A stretch of 64,000 bases of DNA from a virus, in IMG/VR virus record IMGVR_UViG_3300046513_000348, positions 1-64,000 of that record, one strand, 5' to 3'. Both the position numbers and the translations under genes were made by a program. Under the pieces are notes generated by a model. The model did not search any database, had not been told where the DNA came from, and saw only the letters and a program-made list of their open reading frames with translations. Position 1 is the stretch's first letter. Each line of letters begins with the position of its first letter. Positions 1 through 9,301 of the stretch are shown in pieces.

Positions 1-11
1 CTACCAAATGA

Positions 12-593
12 TTAGGAACCGAACAGAACGCGCAGTGTGAACAGCATGTCGGAGATGCCGTCGCGTTGACCCAGCCAGGAGCGGATGAAGTCACGGATAA
101 GCACCGGTCGCCCGGCATGGCTGATCATGAACTGACGAACGTTCGGACCAATCGAAAAGGCATTGTGAGTACCAATGTCGAGCGTGTCGACATAAATCAT
201 CGGATGGTACTTACGGAACCCGGTGTACACGTAGCCGATCGTCTCTTCGACGAGTCGATTCTGCATACTGTCAAAATATGGGTTTTCTTTTTGTTTTTCG
301 ATCCACTCATTGATGGTCGAGGTACCGAATGCATGGAGCGCGGCCACGTAGAGACGCTCACGGAAAGCGAAACTACGCTTCATCACACTTTCGTGTTGCA
401 GCGCTTCATCGAAGAGCTCCTGGATCATCACGTTTGGACTGATAGCGTCGCTTTCATTTTCCAAAGTGATGCGGCCAGAAGCCGTACCTATAAGATCCAC
501 CTGAATGGGCTTCTGGACATGCACCGCACGGTACTCGAGCGGAGCGCCCAGGAAACCGTTAGGATGCAGCTTCAACCCGGCGAAGATCTTCAC
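12..593 (-). CDS. Hypothetical protein, probable virion-associated
   Basis: 193-aa soluble protein with no motif I recognise and no signal peptide or membrane segment. It starts at GTG with a strong ribosome site (AGGAGG) about 4 bases upstream. The start overlaps the TGA of the upstream gene (GTGA), so the two are probably translationally coupled. Context is a minus-strand block of likely structural genes. A tail or baseplate role is inference from neighbours only. Confidence 0.75.
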   Translation of the reverse strand: MKIFAGLKLHPNGFLGAPLEYRAVHVQKPIQVDLIGTASGRITLENESDAISPNVMIQELFDEALQHESVMKRSFAFRERLYVAALHAFGTSTINEWIEKQKENPYFDSMQNRLVEETIGYVYTGFRKYHPMIYVDTLDIGTHNAFSIGPNVRQFMISHAGRPVLIRDFIRSWLGQRDGISDMLFTLRVLFGS

Positions 594-1483
594 AGGTCCT
601 CCTCGGCTTTGTTGATTTTGTACGTGAGGGCTTCGGCCTTGTCACGAAGGATCTCGATCTCTTTCTCGATCTTCGGATTGGCTTTGCCCTGCTCGGCTTC
701 TTCCAGCAGCAGGATGCGCTTCTGGATACGCATCAGGTCTTCCTGGGCTTCCTTGTAGCGCCACGCCTGGAACTCAGCGATCCATTTGCCGATGTGGAAG
801 AACGGATTCAGCGACACCGGGATGAAACCCAGTTGGAACGGATCCATCTTGTTGCGGCCGAACATGTGCAGATCGGCGTCCGAATCGGTGTCGACCTTCA
901 CATTGGGGATGTCCTCGAAGCTCTTGGCGAACGAGTTCGTCGGCAACGAGAAGGTGTTGAACACGTTCAGGAACATCGGGAAACGGTTCTCGACCCACTT
1001 GATCTCGCCGGCGGACAGATTGCGCTTCTGATAGTCCTCGTAGATGCCGCGTTGCTGGGTCTCGTAGACGACGCACATCTCGACGAAGCGGCGGATGAAA
1101 CGCATCATGAACGAGGCGTTGTCCACCATCTGCATCATGACTGCCGTGCGGTAGTCGATGTTGGTCTGCGAGACGGTACCCGGCATTTCGCGATCGATAG
1201 CGTTGCTCAGGTAGTTCAGGTTCGAACCGACCTGTTTCAGGCGATCGTGGATGTCCACGAAGGCGTTCTGGTTCTTGCCGAGCTTGAACTCGTTACGGTA
1301 GCGTTCCTCGAAACCGATGACCTCGGGGGACTTCGGCTTGACGAAACGGAATGCCGCTTGTGCGGTATTCATGATGGGAAAGACTTTCGTGTTCATGTCC
1401 TGGATAACAGAATCCAGAGACGCGAGCACGTCGTCCCGGTCGATAACGCCTTTCAGCGTCTTGACGTAGGAATTGACGTTCAT
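590..1483 (-). CDS. Hypothetical protein with C-terminal coiled coil
   Basis: 297-aa protein. The first 240 residues are mixed helical with no recognised domain. The last 60 (around 240-297) are rich in Glu, Lys, Leu and Ile in heptad-like spacing and probably form a coiled coil. The ATG follows AAGGGCC. It is coupled to the downstream 193-aa gene through a GTGA overlap and lies 15 bases after the 419-aa gene. This looks like a three-gene operon of virion or assembly proteins; that role is inferred. Confidence 0.75.
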   Translation of the reverse strand: MNVNSYVKTLKGVIDRDDVLASLDSVIQDMNTKVFPIMNTAQAAFRFVKPKSPEVIGFEERYRNEFKLGKNQNAFVDIHDRLKQVGSNLNYLSNAIDREMPGTVSQTNIDYRTAVMMQMVDNASFMMRFIRRFVEMCVVYETQQRGIYEDYQKRNLSAGEIKWVENRFPMFLNVFNTFSLPTNSFAKSFEDIPNVKVDTDSDADLHMFGRNKMDPFQLGFIPVSLNPFFHIGKWIAEFQAWRYKEAQEDLMRIQKRILLLEEAEQGKANPKIEKEIEILRDKAEALTYKINKAEEDL

Positions 1484-1498
1484 GGCGGGCCCTTGTGA

Positions 1499-2758
1499 TT
1501 AGAAGCTTGGAGCGTTGCCGAGCTGGTACGCTTTCAACATATCGGTGATCGAAGCGCCTTCCTTCTGGTTGGCGGCACGGCATTCGCGGATCGACAGATC
1601 CGAAGCGGTCGGGATGTCGGTCGTGTAGAACTTCACGCGGTCGTATTCCGGATCGATGACGGCCACGATGAACAGGCCGGTTTCGTCGAACAGCTTCTGG
1701 CGAACACGGAAGTCGTCGAACTTGCCGCCGATTTCCAGTTCCACCTTCTTGATGGTTTCGACCGTCGTCACCACCAGGTTGGTCGAATTGGCCACCGAAG
1801 GATTCAGCGACAGCATGGCCGAGATCTTGTTGTTACGACGCTGGGAAGCCACCGCCGTGTAGATGCCGGTGTTGTCGCGCATCAGGTTCTTCTTGTGCTG
1901 CTTCACCAGATCGCGAGCCGTCAGCAGGTCGACCAGATTGATCTGACCCGAGCGATACTTGATCCAGCGATTGGCGACGCTGTTGTCGACGTTGCCGGTC
2001 GAGAGCAGTTCCTTCAGCAGGTTCGGGACCATGACCGATGCGTTCAGGCGAATCATGATCGGGATGGTGCGCGACTTGTTGTCGTTCGAGATTTGCACCT
2101 CGAGGATCTTGCCCACGGACAGGTTCGACGCTTCCTTGATGACTTCCAGGGAACGCGATGCGAGACCGCCCGGTTCCATCAGGTTCTTTTCGTTCTTGTC
2201 GGCAGTGATTGCGCGCTGGATGTCGTTCTTCATGCCCTTGGCAGCATCCTGCACTGCACCTTGAACGATCTTTCCGGTACGCTTCTCGGCTTCGTCCATG
2301 ACCGCGTCGAGAACGCCACGGGTAGGGATCTTATTGACGGCACGGCCATTGCTGATGGCGCCGTTCGATTCGAGCGAAGGCATGCCGCCGAACTTCGGCA
2401 GTTTGTGCGCATAACCTTCGTTGGACATCATCCAGATGGCGCCGGCGGAGTCGAGCGCACTGTCGCGAACCGAGCGGTTCGGGTTCAGTTTGTCGAGATG
2501 GCGCGCAACGGCGATGTTGTCGATCGACGCTTGCAGCATATTCCAGGCCAGCAGATAGTATGCCGAAAAAGCCGAATGCAGGGACTGTGTCACTACCGGC
2601 GTATGTTCGTAGAAGATTACGCTGGAGTCAACGATGAGCGTTGGCTCTACCCGGGTGGGGCGTGTGTAATCGACGTACGAGTTGGCGGCGCCAGATCGCA
2701 GACCATCGATTACCTTGCCGGCCGTAACCAGGCCGGCTTCTCCAATTTTGTCAAGCAT
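1499..2758 (-). CDS. Putative virion structural protein
   Basis: 419-aa protein, first gene of the minus-strand trio ending at position 12. It begins with ATG after GAGGT. There is no catalytic motif or transmembrane helix. Codon use is C/G-rich in third positions, as in other strongly expressed genes here. It diverges from the plus-strand gene at 2791 with only about 30 bases between them, so promoters for both would have to lie in or beyond that short gap. The structural assignment rests on context and is not a family match. Confidence 0.7.
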   Translation of the reverse strand: MLDKIGEAGLVTAGKVIDGLRSGAANSYVDYTRPTRVEPTLIVDSSVIFYEHTPVVTQSLHSAFSAYYLLAWNMLQASIDNIAVARHLDKLNPNRSVRDSALDSAGAIWMMSNEGYAHKLPKFGGMPSLESNGAISNGRAVNKIPTRGVLDAVMDEAEKRTGKIVQGAVQDAAKGMKNDIQRAITADKNEKNLMEPGGLASRSLEVIKEASNLSVGKILEVQISNDNKSRTIPIMIRLNASVMVPNLLKELLSTGNVDNSVANRWIKYRSGQINLVDLLTARDLVKQHKKNLMRDNTGIYTAVASQRRNNKISAMLSLNPSVANSTNLVVTTVETIKKVELEIGGKFDDFRVRQKLFDETGLFIVAVIDPEYDRVKFYTTDIPTASDLSIRECRAANQKEGASITDMLKAYQLGNAPSF

Positions 2759-2790
2759 GATTTTTACCTCGGGATAACAGGACTTTAAAA

Positions 2791-4086
2791 GTGGATAACA
2801 GATTAGATCTAACCATTGACCAGATCTATAAACTCGGCAAGAAGGGTTCTGAAGACCTTCAAGCGGGACTCGAACGTGTGTACAACTCCACGCCCTTGGG
2901 TCCCTTGCCGAGTAACATAGTAAATACCGTCTATGGTATCAACCATCGTCAAACTCAATTGGCTTTGCCGTTTAACCGTGATGGTTTCGGCTTGACCTTT
3001 TTTACGCGGCCTCGCATGAACTTGACCACGAACAATATTCGTTTTGTGCGTCAGATGTACCCATTACTGAATACTGAGCCGCGTTCGATCCAGCGTATCA
3101 TTCGTACTACTCTCGATCCGCTGATTGCCTATGGGTCCGACCCAAGAAACAAAGAAATCAAATCGCCCTATGTGGACGACTTGAACATGTTTATTCCACT
3201 GCTGACGAACCTCTGTCTGACCATCTCAGGATGGCCTGATTTCGTCGTCGATACTCGCACAACGCCCGAGGGTCATTACCGAGAAGCGCACAGCATGGTC
3301 GACAGCAGTGTTGAAATTAAGAACACATACGAATTGTCGGCGTCCTTCCGGAACATACCGAATAATCCGGTCACATTATTGTTTTATTTCTGGTTGTTCT
3401 ACATGTCGAAGGTTTTCGAAGGGGAACTCATCCCTTACGGCTCTTCGCTGTACGAATGCGAGATGGATTACAATACCCGGATCTACCGTCTGATCCTCGA
3501 TCCGTCGAAGCGATACGTTCAACACATCCTGTCCACTGGTGCAGCATTCCCGCTTAATGCCCCGGTGGGCGCCCTGGGTAACTTTGACAGCACCCAGCCC
3601 TTCAACGATGCAAACGACAACGTGAACATTCGTTTCCAATGCATCGGCATGGATTACAACGATCCAATTCAGATCACGGAATTCAACCAAGCAGTGGCTA
3701 TCATGAACCCTGCCATGGCCGACGACGTTCGTGATGATTATCTCATCCAAATTCCTTACCAGGTCCTGTCGTTCTTCAATATGCGTGGTTATCCACGTAT
3801 CGACCCTTCGTCGATGGAACTGCAGTGGTATATCTCGTACTCCGTGTTCAAGTCGTATGCCACTCAACTGGCGGAAGTCTCGAACCTGAACGGTATGCGT
3901 AACCTGGCGTTCCTCGACTATATTTCTCCAGGGCAGCAGCAGGATTATAGGAAGAGCCTGGCTGACATGGAAGGTGTTCCCATGAACTCGAAGGATGGTG
4001 GCTTGATCACTACGCCTTTGACGGGAGAATACAGCCAGGAACAAATTGAACAGGTAAGGGCTTACTTCACAGGTGGTGGAAAATAA
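2791..4086 (+). CDS. Putative virion/baseplate structural protein
   Basis: 431-aa protein, first of a two-gene plus-strand operon. Its stop overlaps the start of the 967-aa gene (TAATG). The sequence is rich in Asn, Pro, Tyr and aromatic residues, with an RPRMNL segment near residue 75 and several beta-rich stretches, typical of tail or baseplate components. No enzyme motif is visible. Coupling to a baseplate-wedge-like protein suggests a partner in the same assembly. I do not recognise a named family. Confidence 0.7.
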   Translation: MDNRLDLTIDQIYKLGKKGSEDLQAGLERVYNSTPLGPLPSNIVNTVYGINHRQTQLALPFNRDGFGLTFFTRPRMNLTTNNIRFVRQMYPLLNTEPRSIQRIIRTTLDPLIAYGSDPRNKEIKSPYVDDLNMFIPLLTNLCLTISGWPDFVVDTRTTPEGHYREAHSMVDSSVEIKNTYELSASFRNIPNNPVTLLFYFWLFYMSKVFEGELIPYGSSLYECEMDYNTRIYRLILDPSKRYVQHILSTGAAFPLNAPVGALGNFDSTQPFNDANDNVNIRFQCIGMDYNDPIQITEFNQAVAIMNPAMADDVRDDYLIQIPYQVLSFFNMRGYPRIDPSSMELQWYISYSVFKSYATQLAEVSNLNGMRNLAFLDYISPGQQQDYRKSLADMEGVPMNSKDGGLITTPLTGEYSQEQIEQVRAYFTGGGK

Positions 4087-6989
4087 TGGCCGGAAACATT
4101 CGTGACCTCATGAACGATGCCCAAGCGGCTTCGTTCGACCCTAGCGCGACGTATCGAGCGTCGCTGCGTACTCTCTTGCAAGTGATGGGCGGGCAGTTGG
4201 ATAACCTCTCCCCGATCAATCCTGTCGTGTACGCCATCGAAAACCAAGCTGCCTTGATTGGCGGCTTTACTGAAACGATGCAATCGGAAACACGTCGTCT
4301 TCTGCAAGTGCAGGCACTGACGCCCGAGGATTTGTATCCGCATATGGCGGACATCCACTTCAGCAACATCTTCAACCTGCCATCGACAACCGTTTTCACT
4401 CTCGTTCTGAACAAGGCCGAGATCCTGAACAAGATGGTGCCCGTACCAGGTACGATGTCCCGCAAGGTAACCATTCCTCGCAACTCGTACTTCACGATCT
4501 CTGATTACGTCTTCGGTATCCACTATCCGATCGACATCATCGAGCAGGTTCACGGCGCCCTCCGTGTGGCTTACGATACCGACGTCACGACTCCTCTTCA
4601 GGATCTCCAGACGAACGTGCTGAAGTTCCGCACGGTGCAGCGTGATGACATCGAATACCTGGCCATCGACATCCCGGTGTTCCAGTTCGCCATCACGAGC
4701 AAAACGCCGACGGTTACCCAAGCGATGACGTTTAGCTACAACATCGCCCTGCCTGATCTGTACTACGCCACCCGCGTTTATCGCACGAAGAGCGACGGTA
4801 CGCAGGAAGAGATCAAGGTGACCTACAGCGAAGAGATCTATGACCCTCTGAAGGCCACTGCGGTGGTGCGTATTCTGGATGGTCAGGTGAACATCATGAT
4901 TCCGCAGATCTACATCAACAGCGGCTTGATCGCTGGAGAACTGCGTATCGATGTCTACTCAACCAAGGGACCAGTCTCCACGACTTTCGACAGCTACCCG
5001 ATTGGTTCGATCGGCTATCGCTTCCGTGACCTGAACAAACGCGCCGACGCGACGTTCTCGGCTCCAATGCAAAAGTTGGGTACCTGCACGATTCTGGGCG
5101 AGAAGCCTGTGACTGGTGGTGTCCTGGGCATGACCTTCGAAGAGCTGCGTGATGCGGTTATCTCCGATGGCATCGGAGATCCTAACCTGCCGATTACTCC
5201 GGCACAGGTGAAGAACTACCTGAACCGTCGTGGTTACGACATTATCAAGAACACCGACATCGTCACCGACCGCGTGTTCCTGGCCACTCGCAACATGCCT
5301 GAGCCAGCCGGTGCAGGTCTTCTGACGGCAGCCAACGCATCCATTGAAACGATGAATGCGGCCTTTACAGACCTCATCACCAACTCGGCGGTAATCGACA
5401 ACGGAACGAGCGTTACGATCACGCCACGGGCCGTATATCGCCTTGACGACGGTATCCTGAAGCTTATGTCGGACAGTGAGCTCGCTACCGTGCGCTCGAT
5501 GCGTTCGGATCTGCTGGCGGCCCACGTCACGACCAACAGTTATCTGTACTCGCCGTACTACAACGTTCTGGACAAAGCGAACAACCAGTTCCGCTTGGCG
5601 GCCTACTACCTGGATGATCCGGCAGTGGAAAGCCAAACGTTCGTTCAGGACAACGAAGGTACTTTGCTGTCGGTGAATACCAACGGCTACCTCTTGACCA
5701 AGACCGACTCGGGTTACAAGCTGACGCTGAAGACCAAGTCGAGCGACGAGTACAAGGAGCTGAACGATAGCATGGTGCAATGCCTGCTGGGTTTCATCTC
5801 GCCGACTGAAGACGATCCGTGCTGGGTGGTTGGTACCCAGATCGCCGTAGGTTCGGATAAGGAGCGTACGTTCGAGTTTATTCTCGACTCCCGCTTCTCG
5901 ATGAATGCCAGCGATCGTATCGACTTCCGCAACTTCAAGATGTACGACACGACGGACAAGACGATCTATTCGGATCTCGAGCAGGACTTCATGGTCGTGT
6001 ACACCACGACCGAGCAAATGGGTAACCTGTTCCAACCGGGTACGATCGACGCTAAGCTGCCGCGTTACCTGATCCCGATGAATTCCGTCGGCATCACGGA
6101 AGAAAAGCTGAGCCTGCGTTTCGGTTCTGCTCTGTCGAACCTCTGGGCACGCGCGCGTTCGATCGCCTCATCGATTCTGTACGAGACCCATGCGACCGAC
6201 GTGATACTGCGTTACACGAAAGATGTCTTCAAGACCAATCCGGAAACGGGCGGCGACATCTGGTTCGTGGACGGCAAACCGCAGCGCATCTTGCTGCATG
6301 CCAAAGACGATCCTTATCTGGACCCGGAGAACAACCCGATCGTTCAGTATCCGAAAGGCACCGTCGTACTCGATCCCGTGACCGGCGAACCCAAGGTCAA
6401 GGATGCCCGTTACCTGAAGCATCGTTTCGAACTGTTCCTGATTGAAGGCGTATACATCTTCAGTAATGACCAGATCGCAATCGACTATCGTAACTCGGTC
6501 GCCAAGACCGTGGCTGCATGGGTGACTGAAGAAGTCTCGGGTCTCGAGAAAGTCACGATGGACAAGAGCAAAGCTTACTTCTATCCGAAGACCGTGTTCG
6601 GTACGGTGGAAGTCATTGTCACCGATGGTATTGTCCAGCAGATTCCTGCCGGTCAGAGCTTCGATGTCAAACTGTACGTCCCTGCTGAAGTGATGCAGAA
6701 CGACGAACTGAAAGCCCAACTCAAGAAACAAACCATTGCGGTTATTTCGGAATACCTGAAGAACCGCACACTGGCCGTCAGCGACATCATCGAACTCCTG
6801 AAACAAGCCTACGGGAGCGACGTGATCGACGTACAGGTCAGTCAGTTTGGCCCTGCTGCTAACATCCCTGTGATGCAGTTGGTCAATGAGGTTCACCGCT
6901 GTGGTATCCGTAAGCGTCTGGTTTCCCGTGATGACGAGAAGCTGGTCGTGGAAGAAGCCATTACCGTGTCCTACCAGTCGATTCAGTAA
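4086..6989 (+). CDS. Putative baseplate wedge protein (gp6/baseplate-J-like)
   Basis: 967-aa protein, one of the longest in the window. The N-terminal 60 residues are helical (FDPSATYRASLRTLLQVMGG near residues 16-35). A long beta-rich middle follows. The C-terminal 130 residues carry a pattern (VTDGIVQQIPAG, then about 45 residues with SEYLKNRTLAVSDII) that resembles the C-terminal region of contractile-tail gp6 and baseplate J proteins. That likeness is my own reading of the pattern. These proteins form the wedge ring around the tail hub. The gene is coupled to the 431-aa gene and ends just before a strong hairpin terminator. Confidence 0.6.
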   Translation: MAGNIRDLMNDAQAASFDPSATYRASLRTLLQVMGGQLDNLSPINPVVYAIENQAALIGGFTETMQSETRRLLQVQALTPEDLYPHMADIHFSNIFNLPSTTVFTLVLNKAEILNKMVPVPGTMSRKVTIPRNSYFTISDYVFGIHYPIDIIEQVHGALRVAYDTDVTTPLQDLQTNVLKFRTVQRDDIEYLAIDIPVFQFAITSKTPTVTQAMTFSYNIALPDLYYATRVYRTKSDGTQEEIKVTYSEEIYDPLKATAVVRILDGQVNIMIPQIYINSGLIAGELRIDVYSTKGPVSTTFDSYPIGSIGYRFRDLNKRADATFSAPMQKLGTCTILGEKPVTGGVLGMTFEELRDAVISDGIGDPNLPITPAQVKNYLNRRGYDIIKNTDIVTDRVFLATRNMPEPAGAGLLTAANASIETMNAAFTDLITNSAVIDNGTSVTITPRAVYRLDDGILKLMSDSELATVRSMRSDLLAAHVTTNSYLYSPYYNVLDKANNQFRLAAYYLDDPAVESQTFVQDNEGTLLSVNTNGYLLTKTDSGYKLTLKTKSSDEYKELNDSMVQCLLGFISPTEDDPCWVVGTQIAVGSDKERTFEFILDSRFSMNASDRIDFRNFKMYDTTDKTIYSDLEQDFMVVYTTTEQMGNLFQPGTIDAKLPRYLIPMNSVGITEEKLSLRFGSALSNLWARARSIASSILYETHATDVILRYTKDVFKTNPETGGDIWFVDGKPQRILLHAKDDPYLDPENNPIVQYPKGTVVLDPVTGEPKVKDARYLKHRFELFLIEGVYIFSNDQIAIDYRNSVAKTVAAWVTEEVSGLEKVTMDKSKAYFYPKTVFGTVEVIVTDGIVQQIPAGQSFDVKLYVPAEVMQNDELKAQLKKQTIAVISEYLKNRTLAVSDIIELLKQAYGSDVIDVQVSQFGPAANIPVMQLVNEVHRCGIRKRLVSRDDEKLVVEEAITVSYQSIQ

Positions 6990-7002
6990 TACGACAGACA
7001 TA

Positions 7003-7032
7003 CTCTCCCTACCCCGCGAGGGGTAGGGAGAG
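7003..7032. terminator. Intrinsic terminator, convergent junction
   Basis: A 13-bp perfect stem (CTCTCCCTACCCC) closes a GCGA tetraloop and is followed on the plus strand by a short T-run (TCTTTTTG). It lies between the end of the plus-strand 967-aa gene and the end of the minus-strand 581-aa gene and should stop at least the plus-strand transcript. Confidence 0.85.
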
Positions 7033-7048
7033 GAGTCTTTTTGTTTGC

Positions 7049-8794
7049 TTAGTCTTTGCGAGTCACCTGCTGCAGCGCCTGCTGTGCTGCATGGTAGTCG
7101 ACTTGGATTTCCTTATCGTCGATGACGATATGGGAAGTACCGATGTCGCGCACACTCACCGAAGGAGGAAGCATGCGTGCCTGCATCTCGTGCTCACGGT
7201 GGACCTTGAGTTGCTCTTCCAGGTCATCCACGAGCTTCTCGAGAGTAGGTGGCGCATGCTCCTTATGCTTGTTGTAGAATGCCACGATCTTCTTGGCATT
7301 CGAACGCAGCTTTTCGACGATCATGGTGCCGTGCATGGAAGCTTCTTCGTACACCTTGGCAATGATCCCGTAGACCATCATCAGGGCGTCGAAGTTCTTC
7401 GCAACTTGCGTCGCCACCCGGAACAGCACTTGTGCACGCTCGCCGCGGGCCTTGTCGTGCATTGTCATGCCATTGCGTTCACGGGCTTCTTCGGATTTGG
7501 CGATCCTGTCGAAACGGCGCAGGGTCGGCTCGGCCTTTTGCAAAGCGTCGATGAAGTCCAAGATGCCGCCGAAGTTGACGTTACGCAGACGGCGCATTGC
7601 ATCTTCGTGACTGACCAGCAGGTCTTCCAGATCCGTGAAGAACGGACGGTATTCCGACGGATCGTTCGTTGCGTTCTTGACTTCGACAGCCCAGTGAGGC
7701 AGCGACGGATAGCTCTTACCACCGACCTTGAAGTCGCCCGTGTTTAGCATGGCCATGTCCATGACGTCCAGGGCAGACGAAACGCGCGCGCCTGGAGCCA
7801 TTTTGCCCATGCTGTCGGTGCCAGATTCAAGGGTTTCGAGATCCTTGATCAGTTCTTCCATCACGCCGATGTTACCGAGCACGATAGAAGCGCCGGATTT
7901 AAACGCCTCAAATGCCGACGTAACCATTTCCAGGGCATAGCTCTTGTCCTGGTAAATGATCCGGGCCCACTTGTTCGGCTTACGCAGATAGTCGTAGACC
8001 GCAGCACCACCTTCGAGGTCGGCCAGGACGTCGGACAACTTGACCTTGATGTAGTGCTCTTTTTCGTCAAGGTTGGTACGAGGGCCAGTACCCAGCTGCT
8101 TCGTGGTACGGACGATTTCTTTCTTCAGCGGTTCAGGCAGATCCGATTCGGCAATCTTTTTCAGATCGTCGTGATCGGGAACCTTCACTTCGATGTAGTC
8201 GCCGTTGGTATGGCGAACCAACTTCATCGTTTCCGTGATAGCCTTATCCTGCTGAGCCAGATTCTTGTCGGCGTTCTTCACGCCTTCTTTCACCTGATTC
8301 AGATCACCAGTACCGCCGTTACCACCGCCGCCGAAACCGAGCCAGTCCATGAACTTGTAGATCAGGGCGGCAACGAAAGCGATAGCAGCTGCGATGATAC
8401 CCCACAGCTTGAGGTCAATTGCTTCCAGGCTCCAGTCGCAACCGATCATGCTCAGATCTTCGGTGAAGTGCCGGGTCGTGGTATGCGATTCGAGGGAAGG
8501 CATCAGCTCGAGCAGTTCCACAGCCATGCTGCGGTTCATGCCACGAGCTGCGATGACGCGATGGCGGAAGTCCACCAAGCGAGCCACGAAAGATTCGGTC
8601 GACACGATGAGATCGATGTCTTCTTTCATTTCCGGGAATTCGTTGGCGAGTTCGGGCTGCTTGAAGAAGTCCGCGCCTTCGATTTCGAAGCCACTGTTGG
8701 GACCGCCGCTGGCGGCGTTCATCATTGCTTTTTGTTTGATCGCATCCGTGTCGTGGAATTGATCGAAGTTGATGAGAGAACCAGACATCAGCAT
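7049..8794 (-). CDS. Putative virion protein with one transmembrane segment
   Basis: 581-aa protein. Residues 1-125 are acidic and helical. A hydrophobic stretch near residues 130-152 (LWGIIAAAIAFVAALIYKF) is a likely membrane helix, followed by a Gly-rich linker (GFGGGGNGG). The remainder is long, charged and helical. The ATG follows AAGGAA by 5 bases; a second Met two codons later could also serve. Several S-x-E sites (for example near SLES) could be targets of a phiKZ-type head protease, but this is speculative. The gene ends at a convergent terminator and has a likely co-transcribed upstream neighbour. Confidence 0.65.
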   Translation of the reverse strand: MLMSGSLINFDQFHDTDAIKQKAMMNAASGGPNSGFEIEGADFFKQPELANEFPEMKEDIDLIVSTESFVARLVDFRHRVIAARGMNRSMAVELLELMPSLESHTTTRHFTEDLSMIGCDWSLEAIDLKLWGIIAAAIAFVAALIYKFMDWLGFGGGGNGGTGDLNQVKEGVKNADKNLAQQDKAITETMKLVRHTNGDYIEVKVPDHDDLKKIAESDLPEPLKKEIVRTTKQLGTGPRTNLDEKEHYIKVKLSDVLADLEGGAAVYDYLRKPNKWARIIYQDKSYALEMVTSAFEAFKSGASIVLGNIGVMEELIKDLETLESGTDSMGKMAPGARVSSALDVMDMAMLNTGDFKVGGKSYPSLPHWAVEVKNATNDPSEYRPFFTDLEDLLVSHEDAMRRLRNVNFGGILDFIDALQKAEPTLRRFDRIAKSEEARERNGMTMHDKARGERAQVLFRVATQVAKNFDALMMVYGIIAKVYEEASMHGTMIVEKLRSNAKKIVAFYNKHKEHAPPTLEKLVDDLEEQLKVHREHEMQARMLPPSVSVRDIGTSHIVIDDKEIQVDYHAAQQALQQVTRKD

Positions 8795-8803
8795 GACGGT
8801 TCC

Positions 8804-9277
8804 TTACAGCGTGATCGCCATTGCCTTCTTCAGATCGCCGATCATCAGGTTGGCCATGGTGTAAACCTTCGGAGCCGACAGGCCGGTTTCCTTGATCGCT
8901 TCGTAGATCTGCGCAGGCATGATCGAAGCCAGGCCCAGGGCCACGGCCATGAAATCGAATTCCGGATTGACGGCGTAGTCAGCCGGCGAACCGTTGAAGA
9001 TGCGGTGGCGGACCAGGTACATCGTCTTGGCAGCTTCGATGGCGCCCGGAACGTCGATCAGGATTTCTTCGTTCAGGAACGAAACGGCGCGCGACACATT
9101 GGCAACGTGCATGGTGTTGAACACCGTCAGCGGGATCAGTTCGTCACCCTTCTTGACTTCCAGGAAGTTACCGATGGCCATGCCGATCAGGGTCGGCAGG
9201 ATCATGCGGCGCTTCATGGTGTCGGGCAGCAGGAGGGCGGTCTTGTTTGCGAATTCGCGAATGGCGAGATGATTCAT
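8804..9277 (-). CDS. Hypothetical protein
   Basis: 157-aa protein with two mildly hydrophobic helices (MILPTLIGMAIGNFL near residue 25 and FMAVALGLASIMPAQIY near residue 108). They are probably buried rather than membrane-spanning. There is no recognised domain. It sits between the M48-like peptidase gene and the 581-aa membrane protein with only 9 to 24 bases on either side, so the three are very likely one transcript and possibly one membrane-linked virion assembly. Confidence 0.7.
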   Translation of the reverse strand: MNHLAIREFANKTALLLPDTMKRRMILPTLIGMAIGNFLEVKKGDELIPLTVFNTMHVANVSRAVSFLNEEILIDVPGAIEAAKTMYLVRHRIFNGSPADYAVNPEFDFMAVALGLASIMPAQIYEAIKETGLSAPKVYTMANLMIGDLKKAMAITL

Positions 9278-9301
9278 GATGTCTTGATCCTAGGTGAGGA
9301 A